Of a stretch of DNA of 64,000 bases, positions 24,705 to 33,273 are shown piece after piece. Origin of the DNA: Micromonospora wenchangensis (GTDB lineage: Bacteria > Actinomycetota > Actinomycetes > Mycobacteriales > Micromonosporaceae); NCBI RefSeq assembly GCF_002210435.1, contig NZ_MZMV01000039.1:1-64000 (forward strand), read 5' to 3'. A model generated the notes under the pieces. The model was not told where the DNA came from. It did not search any database and saw only the letters and a program-made list of their open reading frames with translations. The position numbers and the translations under genes were made by a program. Each line of letters starts with the position of its first letter. The stretch's first letter is position 1.

Positions 24705-25385
24705 ATGGCACCGCTCACCCTCGCTGACGAACTGGTCCTGCTCGCCTACGACGACACCGGCGTGAACCGGCTCGGCCGGCCGCACCTCGACTACGGGCTG
24801 TCCGGCGCGGTGCTGCTCGAACTGGCGCTCGCCGGTCGGGTCGAGGTGGCCGACGACCGGCTGGTGGTGACCGACCCGACGCCGGTAGGCCACCCGGTGC
24901 TCGACGACGCCCTCGCCCGGGTGGCCGCCGACGGCAAGCGCCGCCGACCCAAGGACTGGATCAGCCGGCTGGCCAAGGGGCTGCCCGACCGGGTGCTGTC
25001 GGGCCTGGTCGACACGGGGGTGCTGCGCCGGGATTCCGACCGGGTGCTGCTGGTCTTCCCGCGTACCCGTTATCCGTCGCCGACCGGCGCGGAGCCGGTG
25101 GCGGAGACGGAGGCCCGGCAGCGGATGGTCGACGCGCTGCTCGCCGACGGCCCGGTGGAGGCCCGGACGGCCGCGTTGCTCGGCCTGACCCGCGCGGTGG
25201 GGCTGGACCGCAAGCTCTTCCGGGAGTTGCCGAAGGAGCGGCTCAAGGCGCGCACCGCGGAGATCGCCGAGGGGGACTGGGCGGCCGCGGCGACGAAGAA
25301 GGCGATCGAGGAGACCCAGGCCGCGATCATGACGGCGACCACGGTCGCCACCACGGCCGCCATCGTCACCAGCACGTCGTCCTGA
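24705..25385 (+). CDS. GPP34 (GOLPH3/Vps74-like) family protein
   Basis: This 226-residue protein starts MAPLTLADELVLLAYDDTG and has LDYGLSGAVLLELALAGRV, quoted as GLSGA and LLELAL, LVVTDPTP and a hydrophobic beta-hairpin-like segment VLLVFPRTRYP, as in the GPP34 fold. Eukaryotic members bind phosphatidylinositol 4-phosphate; many actinobacteria carry several copies with unproven roles in membrane-associated processes. ATG at 24705, divergent from the CNNM pair. Confidence 0.88.
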   Translation: MAPLTLADELVLLAYDDTGVNRLGRPHLDYGLSGAVLLELALAGRVEVADDRLVVTDPTPVGHPVLDDALARVAADGKRRRPKDWISRLAKGLPDRVLSGLVDTGVLRRDSDRVLLVFPRTRYPSPTGAEPVAETEARQRMVDALLADGPVEARTAALLGLTRAVGLDRKLFRELPKERLKARTAEIAEGDWAAAATKKAIEETQAAIMTATTVATTAAIVTSTSS

Positions 25386-25412
25386 CCGTCACAGCGTCCT
25401 GACCACCGCCGC

Positions 25413-25443
25413 GGCGGCGGCACCGGGGGGGGGTGCCGCCGCC
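25413..25443. terminator. Bidirectional hairpin terminator with a G-tract loop
   Basis: GGCGGCGGCACC (25413-25424) pairs with 25432-25443 around a loop made only of G (seven in a row, within a run of nine). It separates the convergent GPP34 and Fe-S oxidoreductase genes. Confidence 0.8.
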
Positions 25444-25475
25444 GTCGTGCGTCCGCCCAGGGCGGCGGTACGGCC

Positions 25476-27692
25476 TCAGCCGGCGGTCGGCGCGGTCTCC
25501 TTCGCGCCGGGCGCGGTGTCCGGCTTGACCGAGCGCAGCAGCACACTGGCCACGTCGACCACCTCGACCTGCTCGCCGGCCCCCTTGCCGTTGACCCCGT
25601 CATTGAGCATCGTCGAGCAGAACGGGCAGCCGACGGCGACCGTCCGCGCCCCGGTGGACATGGCCTCCTCGACCCGGTCCACGTTGATCCGCTTGCCGAT
25701 CTTCTCCTCCATCCACATCCGGGCGCCGCCGGCACCACAGCAGAAGGAGCGCTCGCTGTTGCGCGGCATCTCGATCAGGTCGGTGTCGGCCCTGCCGCCG
25801 CCGTTGACAGCGCTGCCGAGCACCTCCCGGGGCGCCGCGAAGACCCGGTTGTGCCGGCCCAGGTAGCAGGGGTCGTGGTAGGTGACCCCGCCATCGACCG
25901 GCTGCACCGGGGTGAGCCGCCCGGTGCTGACCAGGTGGGCCAGGAGCTGGGTGTGGTGTACCACCTCGAACTCGCCGCCGAGCTGGCCGTACTCGTTGCC
26001 GAGGGTGTTGAAGCAGTGCGGGCAGGTGGCGACGATCTTGCGCTTGGCCTGCTCCCGGCCCTCGAACGCCTCGTTGAGGGTCTCGACGTTCTGCTGGGCG
26101 AGCATCTGGAAGACGAACTCGTTGCCGATCCGGCGGGCCGGGTCACCGGAACAGGTCTCGCCCTCACCGAGGATGGCGAAGGAGACGCCCGCCTCGTTGA
26201 GCAGGGTGGCCACCGCGCGGGTGGTCTTCTTGGCCCGGTCCTCGAACGCGCCGGCGCAGCCCACCCAGAACAGGTACTCGAAGTCGTCGACCTCGCCGAC
26301 CCGGGGCACCTCGAAGCCGAGCCCCTTGGTCCAGTCCTCACGGGTGTTCTGCGGGGCGCCCCACGGGTTGCCCTTGTTCTCCAGGTTGCGCAGCATGACG
26401 CCGGCCTCGGACGGGAAGCTCGACTCGATCAGCACCTGGTAGCGCCGCATGTCGACGATGTGGTCGACGTGCTCGATGTCGACCGGGCACTGCTCGACGC
26501 AGGCCCCGCAGGTGGTGCAGGACCACAGCACGTCCGGGTCGATGACGCCGCCGGCCTCGGCGTCGCCGATCAGCGGCTTGTCGGCCTCGGCGAGGGTGAG
26601 CACGTCGAGGTGGGCGAGCTGCGCCGCAGTGGCCTTCTCCTCGCCGGTGAGGTCCTTGCCGCCGCCAGCCAGCAGGTAGGGCGCCTTGGCGTACGCGTGG
26701 TCGCGGAGGCTGAGCACGAGCAGCTTGGGCGACAGCGGCTTGCCGGTGTTCCAGGCCGGGCACTGCGACTGGCAGCGACCGCACTCGGTGCAGGTGCTGA
26801 AGTCGAGCAGGCCCTTCCAGGTGAACTGTTCGACCTGGGCGACACCGAACTGGTCCTTCTCCGGGTCGGCCTCCTCGAAGTCGAGCGGCTTGCCGTTGCT
26901 CGTCATCGGGCGCAGCGGGCCGAGCCCGGAGCCGGCGGGCCGGGCCGGTTCCCGCTTGAAGAAGATGTTGAAGAACGCCAGGAAGCGGTGCCAGGCGACG
27001 CCCATCGTCACGTTCAGCGCGATGACGATCAACCAGGTCATCGAGATGGCGATCTTGATGAGGGCGGCGACGCTGACGCCGGCCGGCCAGGCGGGCAGCA
27101 GCGCGCCGACGGCGTGGCTGACCGGGGTGGCCCAGACCGGGTACTCGAAGTGGTCGGTGGCGACCTTGAAGCCGCGGATCACGAACCCCATGACCAGCAC
27201 GGCGAGGACGACCGCCTCGACGAAGTAGCCCTGCCACATGGTGGAGCCGGTGAACCGGGAGCGCCCACCCGGACGGGTCGGCCGGTTGCGGACCCGGATC
27301 GCGATCAGCACTCCGATGCCGACCGTGCCGAGCACCGCGATCACCTCGGTGACCAGGCCGTAGACGGCGAGGCCACCGATCAGCGGCAGGCCGCCGGTCG
27401 GCGAGACGACCTCGAAGTACGCCTCCAGCACGAGCAGCGACAGCACGATGAAGCCGACCATCACGAACCAGTGCGCGGCGCCCACCACGCCCCACCGGAG
27501 CATCCGGGTGTGGCCGGCCGTCTCGACCAGCATCGTCTTCGCCCGGGTGCCCTTGTCGGCGAACCGCTCCGGCGCGGGTTGCCCCAGCCGGATGACGGCC
27601 ACCATCTTCAGCACCGCGCGCACCGCGAGCCACACCGCCACGGCGGTGATGGCGGCGGCGAGGACCGTGGTGACGATCTGGACGCTGCCCAT
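25476..27692 (-). CDS. Membrane (Fe-S)-binding oxidoreductase, heterodisulfide reductase-like
   Basis: At 738 residues this matches the mycobacterial Rv0338c type. The N-terminal part has about five membrane segments (NarI-like), then two 4Fe-4S motifs (CTECGRCQSQCP and CTTCGACVEQCP), and two CCG domains in the C-terminal half, ending CCGAGGARMW and GCPFCSTML. It probably moves electrons between the quinone pool and a flavoprotein; in Mycobacterium it is essential and has been linked to fatty-acid oxidation. ATG at 27692 with GGGAGG eight bases upstream. The leader contains a small ORF and a 16-bp palindrome like that of the FadE5-type gene. Confidence 0.9.
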   Translation of the reverse strand: MGSVQIVTTVLAAAITAVAVWLAVRAVLKMVAVIRLGQPAPERFADKGTRAKTMLVETAGHTRMLRWGVVGAAHWFVMVGFIVLSLLVLEAYFEVVSPTGGLPLIGGLAVYGLVTEVIAVLGTVGIGVLIAIRVRNRPTRPGGRSRFTGSTMWQGYFVEAVVLAVLVMGFVIRGFKVATDHFEYPVWATPVSHAVGALLPAWPAGVSVAALIKIAISMTWLIVIALNVTMGVAWHRFLAFFNIFFKREPARPAGSGLGPLRPMTSNGKPLDFEEADPEKDQFGVAQVEQFTWKGLLDFSTCTECGRCQSQCPAWNTGKPLSPKLLVLSLRDHAYAKAPYLLAGGGKDLTGEEKATAAQLAHLDVLTLAEADKPLIGDAEAGGVIDPDVLWSCTTCGACVEQCPVDIEHVDHIVDMRRYQVLIESSFPSEAGVMLRNLENKGNPWGAPQNTREDWTKGLGFEVPRVGEVDDFEYLFWVGCAGAFEDRAKKTTRAVATLLNEAGVSFAILGEGETCSGDPARRIGNEFVFQMLAQQNVETLNEAFEGREQAKRKIVATCPHCFNTLGNEYGQLGGEFEVVHHTQLLAHLVSTGRLTPVQPVDGGVTYHDPCYLGRHNRVFAAPREVLGSAVNGGGRADTDLIEMPRNSERSFCCGAGGARMWMEEKIGKRINVDRVEEAMSTGARTVAVGCPFCSTMLNDGVNGKGAGEQVEVVDVASVLLRSVKPDTAPGAKETAPTAG

Positions 27693-27747
27693 CGAGTTGG
27701 CCTCCCGGTCTGCTGCCTGTCGAGCGGCTCGGCGACCGGGGGCCGGC

Positions 27748-27819
27748 TCAGGGGGTGGCCGGCGTGACGCCGCCGCACCCCCGACCGGACCGGTCGATGA
27801 CCTCGCTCCGCTCGGTCAT
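27748..27819 (-). CDS. Possible leaderless small ORF (23 residues) upstream of the Fe-S oxidoreductase
   Basis: ATG at 27819 opens a 23-residue frame (MTERSEVIDRSGRGC, then GGVTPATP, stop). A TAGGCT -10-like box at 27827-27832 is seven bases upstream, so transcription could begin at or next to the ATG, the leaderless arrangement common in actinobacteria. It ends 55 bp before the main gene. It holds a single Cys. It could be a leader peptide or just chance. Confidence 0.35.
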   Translation of the reverse strand: MTERSEVIDRSGRGCGGVTPATP

Positions 27820-27839
27820 GCAGTGCAGCCTACGCGAAA

Positions 27840-27855
27840 GTTACCCAACGGTAAC
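27840..27855 (-). promoter_or_regulatory. 16-bp palindromic operator candidate before the Fe-S oxidoreductase
   Basis: GTTACC-CAAC-GGTAAC is a perfect 6-bp inverted repeat. It overlaps the expected -35 region of a promoter whose -10 is TAGGCT (27827-27832). Width and ends match the site before the FadE5-like gene (11294-11309), giving the shared form GTTACC-N5-GTAAC. Confidence 0.55.
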
Positions 27856-27980
27856 GTGAGTCTTCTCGCACCAGGCCACGCCGCCCTGCGGACACCATAG
27901 GGCTCCCGACGACGAAGCGCCGGGCTGGGGCCGTCCGGGGTGACCTGGGACGTGTCGCGGAACGCGCCGGAGCGCCGCGC

Positions 27981-28244
27981 TCAACGCCAGCGGGAGAGCA
28001 GGATCAGCGAACCCACCATCGCGCCGAACCCGACCGCGAGGTTCCAGTAGCCCCACGAGGCGACCGGGTACTCCTGCTCGGAGAGGTAGTAGACCACCAG
28101 CCAGCCGATGCCGCCGACGATAAACGCGACAGCGGTCGCCGGCAGCCACACCGGGCTAGGCTTGCGCGTCGCCGCCGTCGTCGTCGGACGGACGTCCGTC
28201 GGCGGGGTGTACACCTTCTTCTTACGGACCTGAGACTTGGGCAC
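27981..28244 (-). CDS. crgA: Cell division protein CrgA
   Basis: An 87-residue protein with a basic N-terminus (MPKSQVRKKKVYTPP), two membrane spans (about 31-52 and 66-83) joined by a short loop, and a terminal SRWR. This is the CrgA pattern. CrgA coordinates FtsZ-ring and septal peptidoglycan proteins at the membrane and lies near the pknB cluster in actinobacteria, as here. GTG start with GGAGAG four bases upstream. Divergent from the DUF881 gene. Confidence 0.93.
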   Translation of the reverse strand: MPKSQVRKKKVYTPPTDVRPTTTAATRKPSPVWLPATAVAFIVGGIGWLVVYYLSEQEYPVASWGYWNLAVGFGAMVGSLILLSRWR

Positions 28245-28471
28245 GACGCTCTCCAGAGGGGTGACGACCTCGTCCGGCCTGACAACCGGGCGCGGGGGCG
28301 ACGGTCCATGGCCAATAATGTTCGACAGCTAGCGTAGTCCGGAAGGCCGCTCCAGGCCATGAATGGGGTCGATCCGGTGCACGCGGTGACCGGATCGGGC
28401 GGGTCGGCGCGACGCCGGTGACCGCCCCGGAGAGTGACGGGCGTCACCACATGACGGGAGAGGAACGCTCG

Positions 28472-29278
28472 GTGGAGTACACATCCGGTGCGGCGTCCTG
28501 GCAGAAGGCCATGCGCCGGGCGGTCGCCGCCTTCCTGCCACGCCGCCCCCGGCAGCGCCGGCCGGGCTGGTCGATCGGCGTGCCGCTGATCGCCGCCGCG
28601 GCCGGTCTGCTCTTCACCACCACGGCCACCACCGCCGGCGGCACCGCCCTACGCGAGGACCGCCGGCCCCAGCTCACCCAGCTCATCGAGGACCGCCGGG
28701 AACAGGTGGCCGCCAGCGAACTCCGGGCCGCCCGGCTGCGCGCCGACGTGGAGGGCGAGACCGCCGCCCTGGCCGACACCGACCAACCGATCAAGGAGCA
28801 GCGCGACCGGGCCCAGGGGCTCCAGCAGGCGGCCGGGTTCACCGCGCTCGCCGGGCCCGGGGTGACAGTCGAACTGAACGACGCCCCCCGGCGCAGCGAC
28901 GGCACCCTGCCCAAGGGGGCCACCAACGACGACCTGGTCGTCCACCAGGGTGACGTGCAGGCGGTGGTCAACGCGCTGTGGGCCGGAGGTGCGGAGGCCA
29001 TGTCCATCATGAACGTCCGCGTGCTCTCCACCAGCGCGGTACGCTGCGTCGGTAACACCCTGCTGCTGCACGGCCGGGTGTACTCGCCACCATTCAAGAT
29101 CGTAGCAATCGGCGATCCCGCTGCCCTCCAGCAGGCCCTCGCCGGCTCTCAGGGAGTCGGGTTGTTCAAGCAGGCGGTCGACCACTACCAGCTCGGTTAC
29201 TCCGAGCACGTCGGCTCCGTCACCGTGCCCGCGTTCGAGGACTCGACGGCGCTGCGATCGGCGACGGTGCCGCGATGA
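28472..29278 (+). CDS. DUF881 membrane-anchored protein
   Basis: About 268 residues with one N-terminal membrane anchor (GVPLIAAAAGLLF), an extracytoplasmic helical part (REDRRPQLTQLIEDR) and a DUF881 domain: GPGVTVELND, DLQAVVNALWAGGAEA-like as VQAVVNALWAGGAEA, and SPPFKIVAIGD. The GTG at 28472 has GGAGAGG eight bases before it and is preferred over the ATG at 28451. The gene commonly neighbours crgA and sortase genes; role unknown. Its TGA overlaps the sortase ATG. Confidence 0.87.
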   Translation: MEYTSGAASWQKAMRRAVAAFLPRRPRQRRPGWSIGVPLIAAAAGLLFTTTATTAGGTALREDRRPQLTQLIEDRREQVAASELRAARLRADVEGETAALADTDQPIKEQRDRAQGLQQAAGFTALAGPGVTVELNDAPRRSDGTLPKGATNDDLVVHQGDVQAVVNALWAGGAEAMSIMNVRVLSTSAVRCVGNTLLLHGRVYSPPFKIVAIGDPAALQQALAGSQGVGLFKQAVDHYQLGYSEHVGSVTVPAFEDSTALRSATVPR

Positions 29279-30462
29279 CCCGGCAGGGCGGGGACCCGCG
29301 CCGCGGCGACCAGCACGACGGGCCGACCGCCTTCCTCCCCACGGTCGACCGGTCCACAGCGCCCGCGGCCACCCGCCCGGAACCCGCCCACCCGCAGCCC
29401 GCCGGCCCCTGGCCCGCGCCGGTGCTGCCCACCCGCCAACCGCCGCCCGCCTGGCCGGGCCGCCCCACCGGGCCGACGCCCGACGGCCGGCAGCAGCCGT
29501 CAGGTGGGCCCGGACGCCCCGCCCCGCCCGTGCCCACCGGTCAGCAGCCGGACCGCACCGTCGACCCGGCGGCGACGGCGCTGCTCCCGGTGCTGCCGGC
29601 CCGACCGACCGCTCCGGCGATGGACTCCACCGCGCTGATGGGCGCGGTGCCACCCGCCCCCGAGCCGGACGGGTCCGGCGACCCCGTCCCGCCCCCGCCA
29701 CCGCCCCGCCGCGGGGAACGGGTGGTGCAGCTACGCCCGGAGCAGACCGGGGAGGGCTACAAGAGCGTCTACTCGGAGCTGACCCGGCCCACCTTCGCCT
29801 CCCGGCTACGCACCGGCGTCCGGGTCAGCGGCGAGGTGCTGATCACCTTCGGCCTGGTGGTGCTCCTCTTCGCCGGGTACGAGATCTGGGGCAAGTCCGC
29901 CCTGGTCGACGCCCACCAGAGCAAGCTCAACCAGCAACTCGCCCAGGCCTGGGGCCCGACCGGCGACCCCACGGTCAGCCCCGGCCCGACCAAGGCGGTC
30001 GCCCCGGCCGAGGGCAAGCCGATCGCCGGGCTCTACATCCCCAGCCTCGACAAGAACTGGGTGGTCGTCGAGGGCGTCACCCAGGAGGACATCCGGTACG
30101 CCCCGGGCCACTACCCGAAGAGCGCGCTCCCCGGCGAGGTGGGCAACTTCTCCGTCGCCGGGCACCGCAACCGGGCCACCTTCTGGCGGCTTGACGAGCT
30201 GAAGTCCGGCGACGCGATCCTCCTGGAGGGCAAGCAGGACTGGTACGTCTACAAGGTGTACCAGTCCCGGATCGTCCGCCCCGACCAGGTCGAGGTGGTC
30301 GCCCCGGTGCCCGGCGAGCCGAACGCGAAACCCACCCGCAAGCTGCTCACCCTCACCACCTGCAACCCGAAGTTCGACAACTACCAGCGGCTGATCGTCC
30401 ACGCCGAGCTCGACCGTACGCAGCCCAAGTCGCAGGGTCCGCCGCCGGAGCTGAGGGGCTGA
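29275..30462 (+). CDS. Class E sortase
   Basis: A 395-residue protein with a long Pro/Ala/Thr-rich cytosolic N-terminus (about 1-165), a membrane span (about 185-205), and a sortase domain: VAGHRNR (catalytic His), LLTLTTCNPKF (catalytic Cys) and QRLIVHAEL (Arg region nearby). Class E sortases join LAXTG-type surface proteins to peptidoglycan in high-GC actinobacteria. It overlaps the DUF881 gene by 4 bp and is followed by a small membrane-protein gene. No sorting substrate is encoded in the window. Confidence 0.93.
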   Translation: MTRQGGDPRRGDQHDGPTAFLPTVDRSTAPAATRPEPAHPQPAGPWPAPVLPTRQPPPAWPGRPTGPTPDGRQQPSGGPGRPAPPVPTGQQPDRTVDPAATALLPVLPARPTAPAMDSTALMGAVPPAPEPDGSGDPVPPPPPPRRGERVVQLRPEQTGEGYKSVYSELTRPTFASRLRTGVRVSGEVLITFGLVVLLFAGYEIWGKSALVDAHQSKLNQQLAQAWGPTGDPTVSPGPTKAVAPAEGKPIAGLYIPSLDKNWVVVEGVTQEDIRYAPGHYPKSALPGEVGNFSVAGHRNRATFWRLDELKSGDAILLEGKQDWYVYKVYQSRIVRPDQVEVVAPVPGEPNAKPTRKLLTLTTCNPKFDNYQRLIVHAELDRTQPKSQGPPPELRG

Positions 30463-30464
30463 CG

Positions 30465-30743
30465 ATGTACTCCTGGATCTGGCGCAAGCTGCCCTTCGGG
30501 CTGCCCGGCAAGCTGGTCGGCTCGGTGCTGCTCGCCACCGCGACGGTGGCGCTGCTGTGGTACGTGGTGTTCCCCTGGGCCGAGCCGCTGCTGCCCTTCG
30601 ACGACGTGCAGGTCACCCAGGACTCCGGCAACCCGGGCGGTGACTCCGCCGTCGACCCGGACGCGCCGGCCGGCGACGGGCACGACCTGCCGTACGACAC
30701 CGACCGGAACAACACCCCGCCCGCCCCCTCCCCAAGCCGGTGA
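30465..30743 (+). CDS. Small single-span membrane protein downstream of sortase E
   Basis: This 92-residue protein begins MYSWIWRKLPFGLPGK and has one membrane segment (about 18-40). The outside tail is acidic and rich in Asp/Pro/Gly. It starts 2 bp after the sortase stop and ends 4 bp before the pabA/trpG start. Proteins of this kind are conserved at this position in actinobacteria. Function unknown. Confidence 0.82.
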   Translation: MYSWIWRKLPFGLPGKLVGSVLLATATVALLWYVVFPWAEPLLPFDDVQVTQDSGNPGGDSAVDPDAPAGDGHDLPYDTDRNNTPPAPSPSR

Positions 30744-30747
30744 GCCC

Positions 30748-31398
30748 ATGCGCGTCCTCGTGATCGACAACTACGACTCCTTCGTCTTCAACCTCGTGCA
30801 GTACCTCGGCCAGCTCGGGGTGGAGTGCGAGGTCCGGCGCAACGACGAGATCGACGTCGCCGAGGTCGGCCGGGTCGGCGCGGCCGGCATCCTGCTCTCG
30901 CCGGGGCCGGGCAGTCCGGACCGCGCCGGCATCTGCCTCGACGTCATCCACCGGTACGCCGGCGAGCTGCCGATCTTCGGCGTCTGCCTGGGGCACCAGG
31001 CGATCGGGGAGGCGTTCGGCGGCACCGTCACCCGGGCCCCCGAGCTGCTGCACGGCAAGACCTCCGAGGTGCGGCACCACTCGGTCGGGGTGCTGGCCGG
31101 CCTGCCCGACCCGTTCACCGCCACCCGCTACCACTCGCTGGCGGTGTTGCCCGAGACGCTGCCCGACGAGTTGGAGGTCACCGGCTGGACGGCCTCCGGC
31201 GTGGTGATGGCGATGCGGCACCGGACGCTGCCGATCGAGGGGGTGCAGTTCCACCCGGAGTCGGTGCTCACCGAGGGCGGCCACCTGATGCTGGCCAACT
31301 GGGTCGCCGCCTGCGGCCACCCGGAGGCCCTGGAACGCGCCCCGGAGCTGGCCGCCGAGGTCGACGCCCGCCGCCGGGCCGCCTTCGCCACCCTCTGA
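30748..31398 (+). CDS. pabA/trpG: Aminodeoxychorismate/anthranilate synthase glutamine amidotransferase subunit
   Basis: A 216-residue class I glutamine amidotransferase starting MRVLVIDNYDSFVFN. The nucleophile Cys is in FGVCLGHQ (residue 80), and the His/Glu pair is in GVQFHPES. It supplies ammonia to a chorismate-using partner for folate or tryptophan. No large subunit is adjacent, which fits the actinobacterial pattern of a shared amidotransferase next to the pknB cluster. Cytosolic. Confidence 0.93.
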   Translation: MRVLVIDNYDSFVFNLVQYLGQLGVECEVRRNDEIDVAEVGRVGAAGILLSPGPGSPDRAGICLDVIHRYAGELPIFGVCLGHQAIGEAFGGTVTRAPELLHGKTSEVRHHSVGVLAGLPDPFTATRYHSLAVLPETLPDELEVTGWTASGVVMAMRHRTLPIEGVQFHPESVLTEGGHLMLANWVAACGHPEALERAPELAAEVDARRRAAFATL

Positions 31399-31420
31399 CG
31401 GGCCGCCCGCCGGTTCATCA

Positions 31421-31450
31421 CCCGGCCCGGTCCCGGCGGACCGGGCCCGG
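31421..31450. terminator. Bidirectional hairpin terminator
   Basis: 13-nt arms (31421-31433 and 31438-31450) pair with one mismatch and a 4-nt loop between the convergent pabA/trpG and pknB genes. Confidence 0.8.
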
Positions 31451-31467
31451 CAGGGCGGGGGTACGGG

Positions 31468-33273
31468 TCAGTCGTCGTCGCTGCGGAACGGCGGGGTGGG
31501 CAGCGGGAACCCGCCCCCCGTGCCGTCACCGGGCGGGGTGGTGGTCGGCACCGGCGTGGTCGGCGTCGGCGGCGTCGGCGACTCGGTCACCTCCGGCACG
31601 CTCACCACGATGGTGACCGTGCTCCCCTTGGCCTTCTTGGTGCCGGCCTTCGGGTTCTGGCTCTGCACCTTGCCGGCCTCGTCCGCCGGCACCTCCGAAC
31701 CGAGTTCCGGGTTGACCTTGAACCCGGCGTTCTGCAGGGTCCGGGTGGCCTCCGCCTGGCTGAGGTCCTTGACGTCCGGCACCTCCCGGACGTTGCCCCG
31801 GGAGACGGTGAGGGTCACCTCGGTGCCCTCCGGCACCTTCTCGCCCTCGGGCGGGGACACGTCGAGGACGATGTCCTCGCTCTCCTCGCTGTCCTTCGTC
31901 ACCACCTTGACCCTGAACTTTTCGTCCTTGAGCCGGGTCTCGGCGCTCTCGACCTTGCTGCCCTTGAGGCCGTTGGGGATGCTGACCTCGGGCTTGCCGC
32001 CGCAGAGGCTCACCGTCACCTGGCCGTTCTCCTCCAGCGCGGTGCCGGCCGGCGGGTCCTGCCTGACCACCGTGCCCACCTTGCAGGTGCTGTCGAAGAC
32101 CTGGTCGCCGGTCGCCGGCACCAAGCCGGAATTGCGGATCTCGGCGAACGCGACGTCCTGCGTCTTGCCCGCCAGGTTGGGCACCGGGCTCTTCTTCGGC
32201 TCCTGACCGTTCATCAGCAGCGCCGCGACCAGGGCGATCACCGCCAGGACGCCGACCGCCGCGAACGCCGCGATCACCCAGGCCGAACTCTTGCGCCGCT
32301 GCGGGTCGCCGACCCGGGCCGGGATCTGCCGGGTCTGCTGGCCGACCACCTGCGTCGGGTAGCCGCTCGCCGCCGCGGCCATCGGGGTCGTCTCGTCCTG
32401 GCTCAGGACGGGGGTGGCCATCACCGGTCGGCCGGCGGCGGCGCGGAGCAGGTCGGCCCGCATCTCACCGGCGCTCTGGTAGCGGTTGAGCGGGTTCTTC
32501 GACAGCGCCTTGAGCACGATCGCGTCGATCGCCGGGGTGACGTCCGGGTTGATGTCGCTCGGCGTCGGCGGGGCCTCCCGCACGTGCTGGTACGCCACGC
32601 TGACCGGGCTGTCGCCGACGAACGGCGGGTGGCCGCAGACCAGCTCGAACAGCACGCAGCCGGCGGCGTACACGTCGGAGCGGGCGTCGACCGCCTCGCC
32701 GCGCGCCTGCTCGGGGGAGAGGTACTGGGCCGTGCCGATCACCGCGCTGGTCTGCGTCATCGTGGTGGCGCCGCTGGCCAGCGCGCGGGCGATGCCGAAG
32801 TCCATCACCTTGACCTGGCCGGTCTGGGTCAGCATCACGTTGCCGGGCTTGATGTCCCGGTGGATGATCCCGTGCCGGTGGCTGAACTCCAGGGCCGCGC
32901 ACATGTCGGCGCAGATCTCCAGCGCCCGGCGCGGCTGGAGCCGCCCCTCGACGCCGAGGACCTCCTTGAGGGTCCGCCCGTTCACGAACTCCATCACGAT
33001 GAACGGGAGGGTCTCCCCGGTCGGGGCGGTCTCCTCACCGGTGTCGTAGACGGCGACGATCGCCGGGTGGTTCAGCGAGGCGGCGTTCTGCGCCTCCCGC
33101 CGGAACCGCATCTGGAAGGTCGCGTCCCGGGCCAGGTCCGTCCGGAGCATCTTGATCGCGACGTCCCGACCGAGCCGGAGGTCCCGACCGCGGTGCACCT
33201 CGGCCATGCCGCCGTAACCGAGCAGCTCGCCGACCTGGTACCTGCCACCGAGCAGGCGGGCCTGGGCTGTCAT
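31468..33273 (-). CDS. pknB: Serine/threonine protein kinase PknB with PASTA domains
   Basis: This 601-residue membrane kinase has an N-terminal kinase domain (about 11-275; GYGGMAEVHRG, HRDIKPGNVML, DFGIARA), one membrane span (about 333-357) and three extracellular PASTA domains, then a Pro/Thr-rich tail. PknB senses muropeptides or lipid II through PASTA and phosphorylates division and cell-wall proteins. It is the last gene of the fhaA-to-pknB unit and overlaps pknA by 4 bp. Family members with four PASTA units exist; I count three clear ones. Confidence 0.95.
   Translation of the reverse strand: MTAQARLLGGRYQVGELLGYGGMAEVHRGRDLRLGRDVAIKMLRTDLARDATFQMRFRREAQNAASLNHPAIVAVYDTGEETAPTGETLPFIVMEFVNGRTLKEVLGVEGRLQPRRALEICADMCAALEFSHRHGIIHRDIKPGNVMLTQTGQVKVMDFGIARALASGATTMTQTSAVIGTAQYLSPEQARGEAVDARSDVYAAGCVLFELVCGHPPFVGDSPVSVAYQHVREAPPTPSDINPDVTPAIDAIVLKALSKNPLNRYQSAGEMRADLLRAAAGRPVMATPVLSQDETTPMAAAASGYPTQVVGQQTRQIPARVGDPQRRKSSAWVIAAFAAVGVLAVIALVAALLMNGQEPKKSPVPNLAGKTQDVAFAEIRNSGLVPATGDQVFDSTCKVGTVVRQDPPAGTALEENGQVTVSLCGGKPEVSIPNGLKGSKVESAETRLKDEKFRVKVVTKDSEESEDIVLDVSPPEGEKVPEGTEVTLTVSRGNVREVPDVKDLSQAEATRTLQNAGFKVNPELGSEVPADEAGKVQSQNPKAGTKKAKGSTVTIVVSVPEVTESPTPPTPTTPVPTTTPPGDGTGGGFPLPTPPFRSDDD

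Noticed and set aside
25851..27767. 638-codon plus-strand frame
   Set aside because: Antisense to the Fe-S oxidoreductase; the Cys motifs are on the minus strand.
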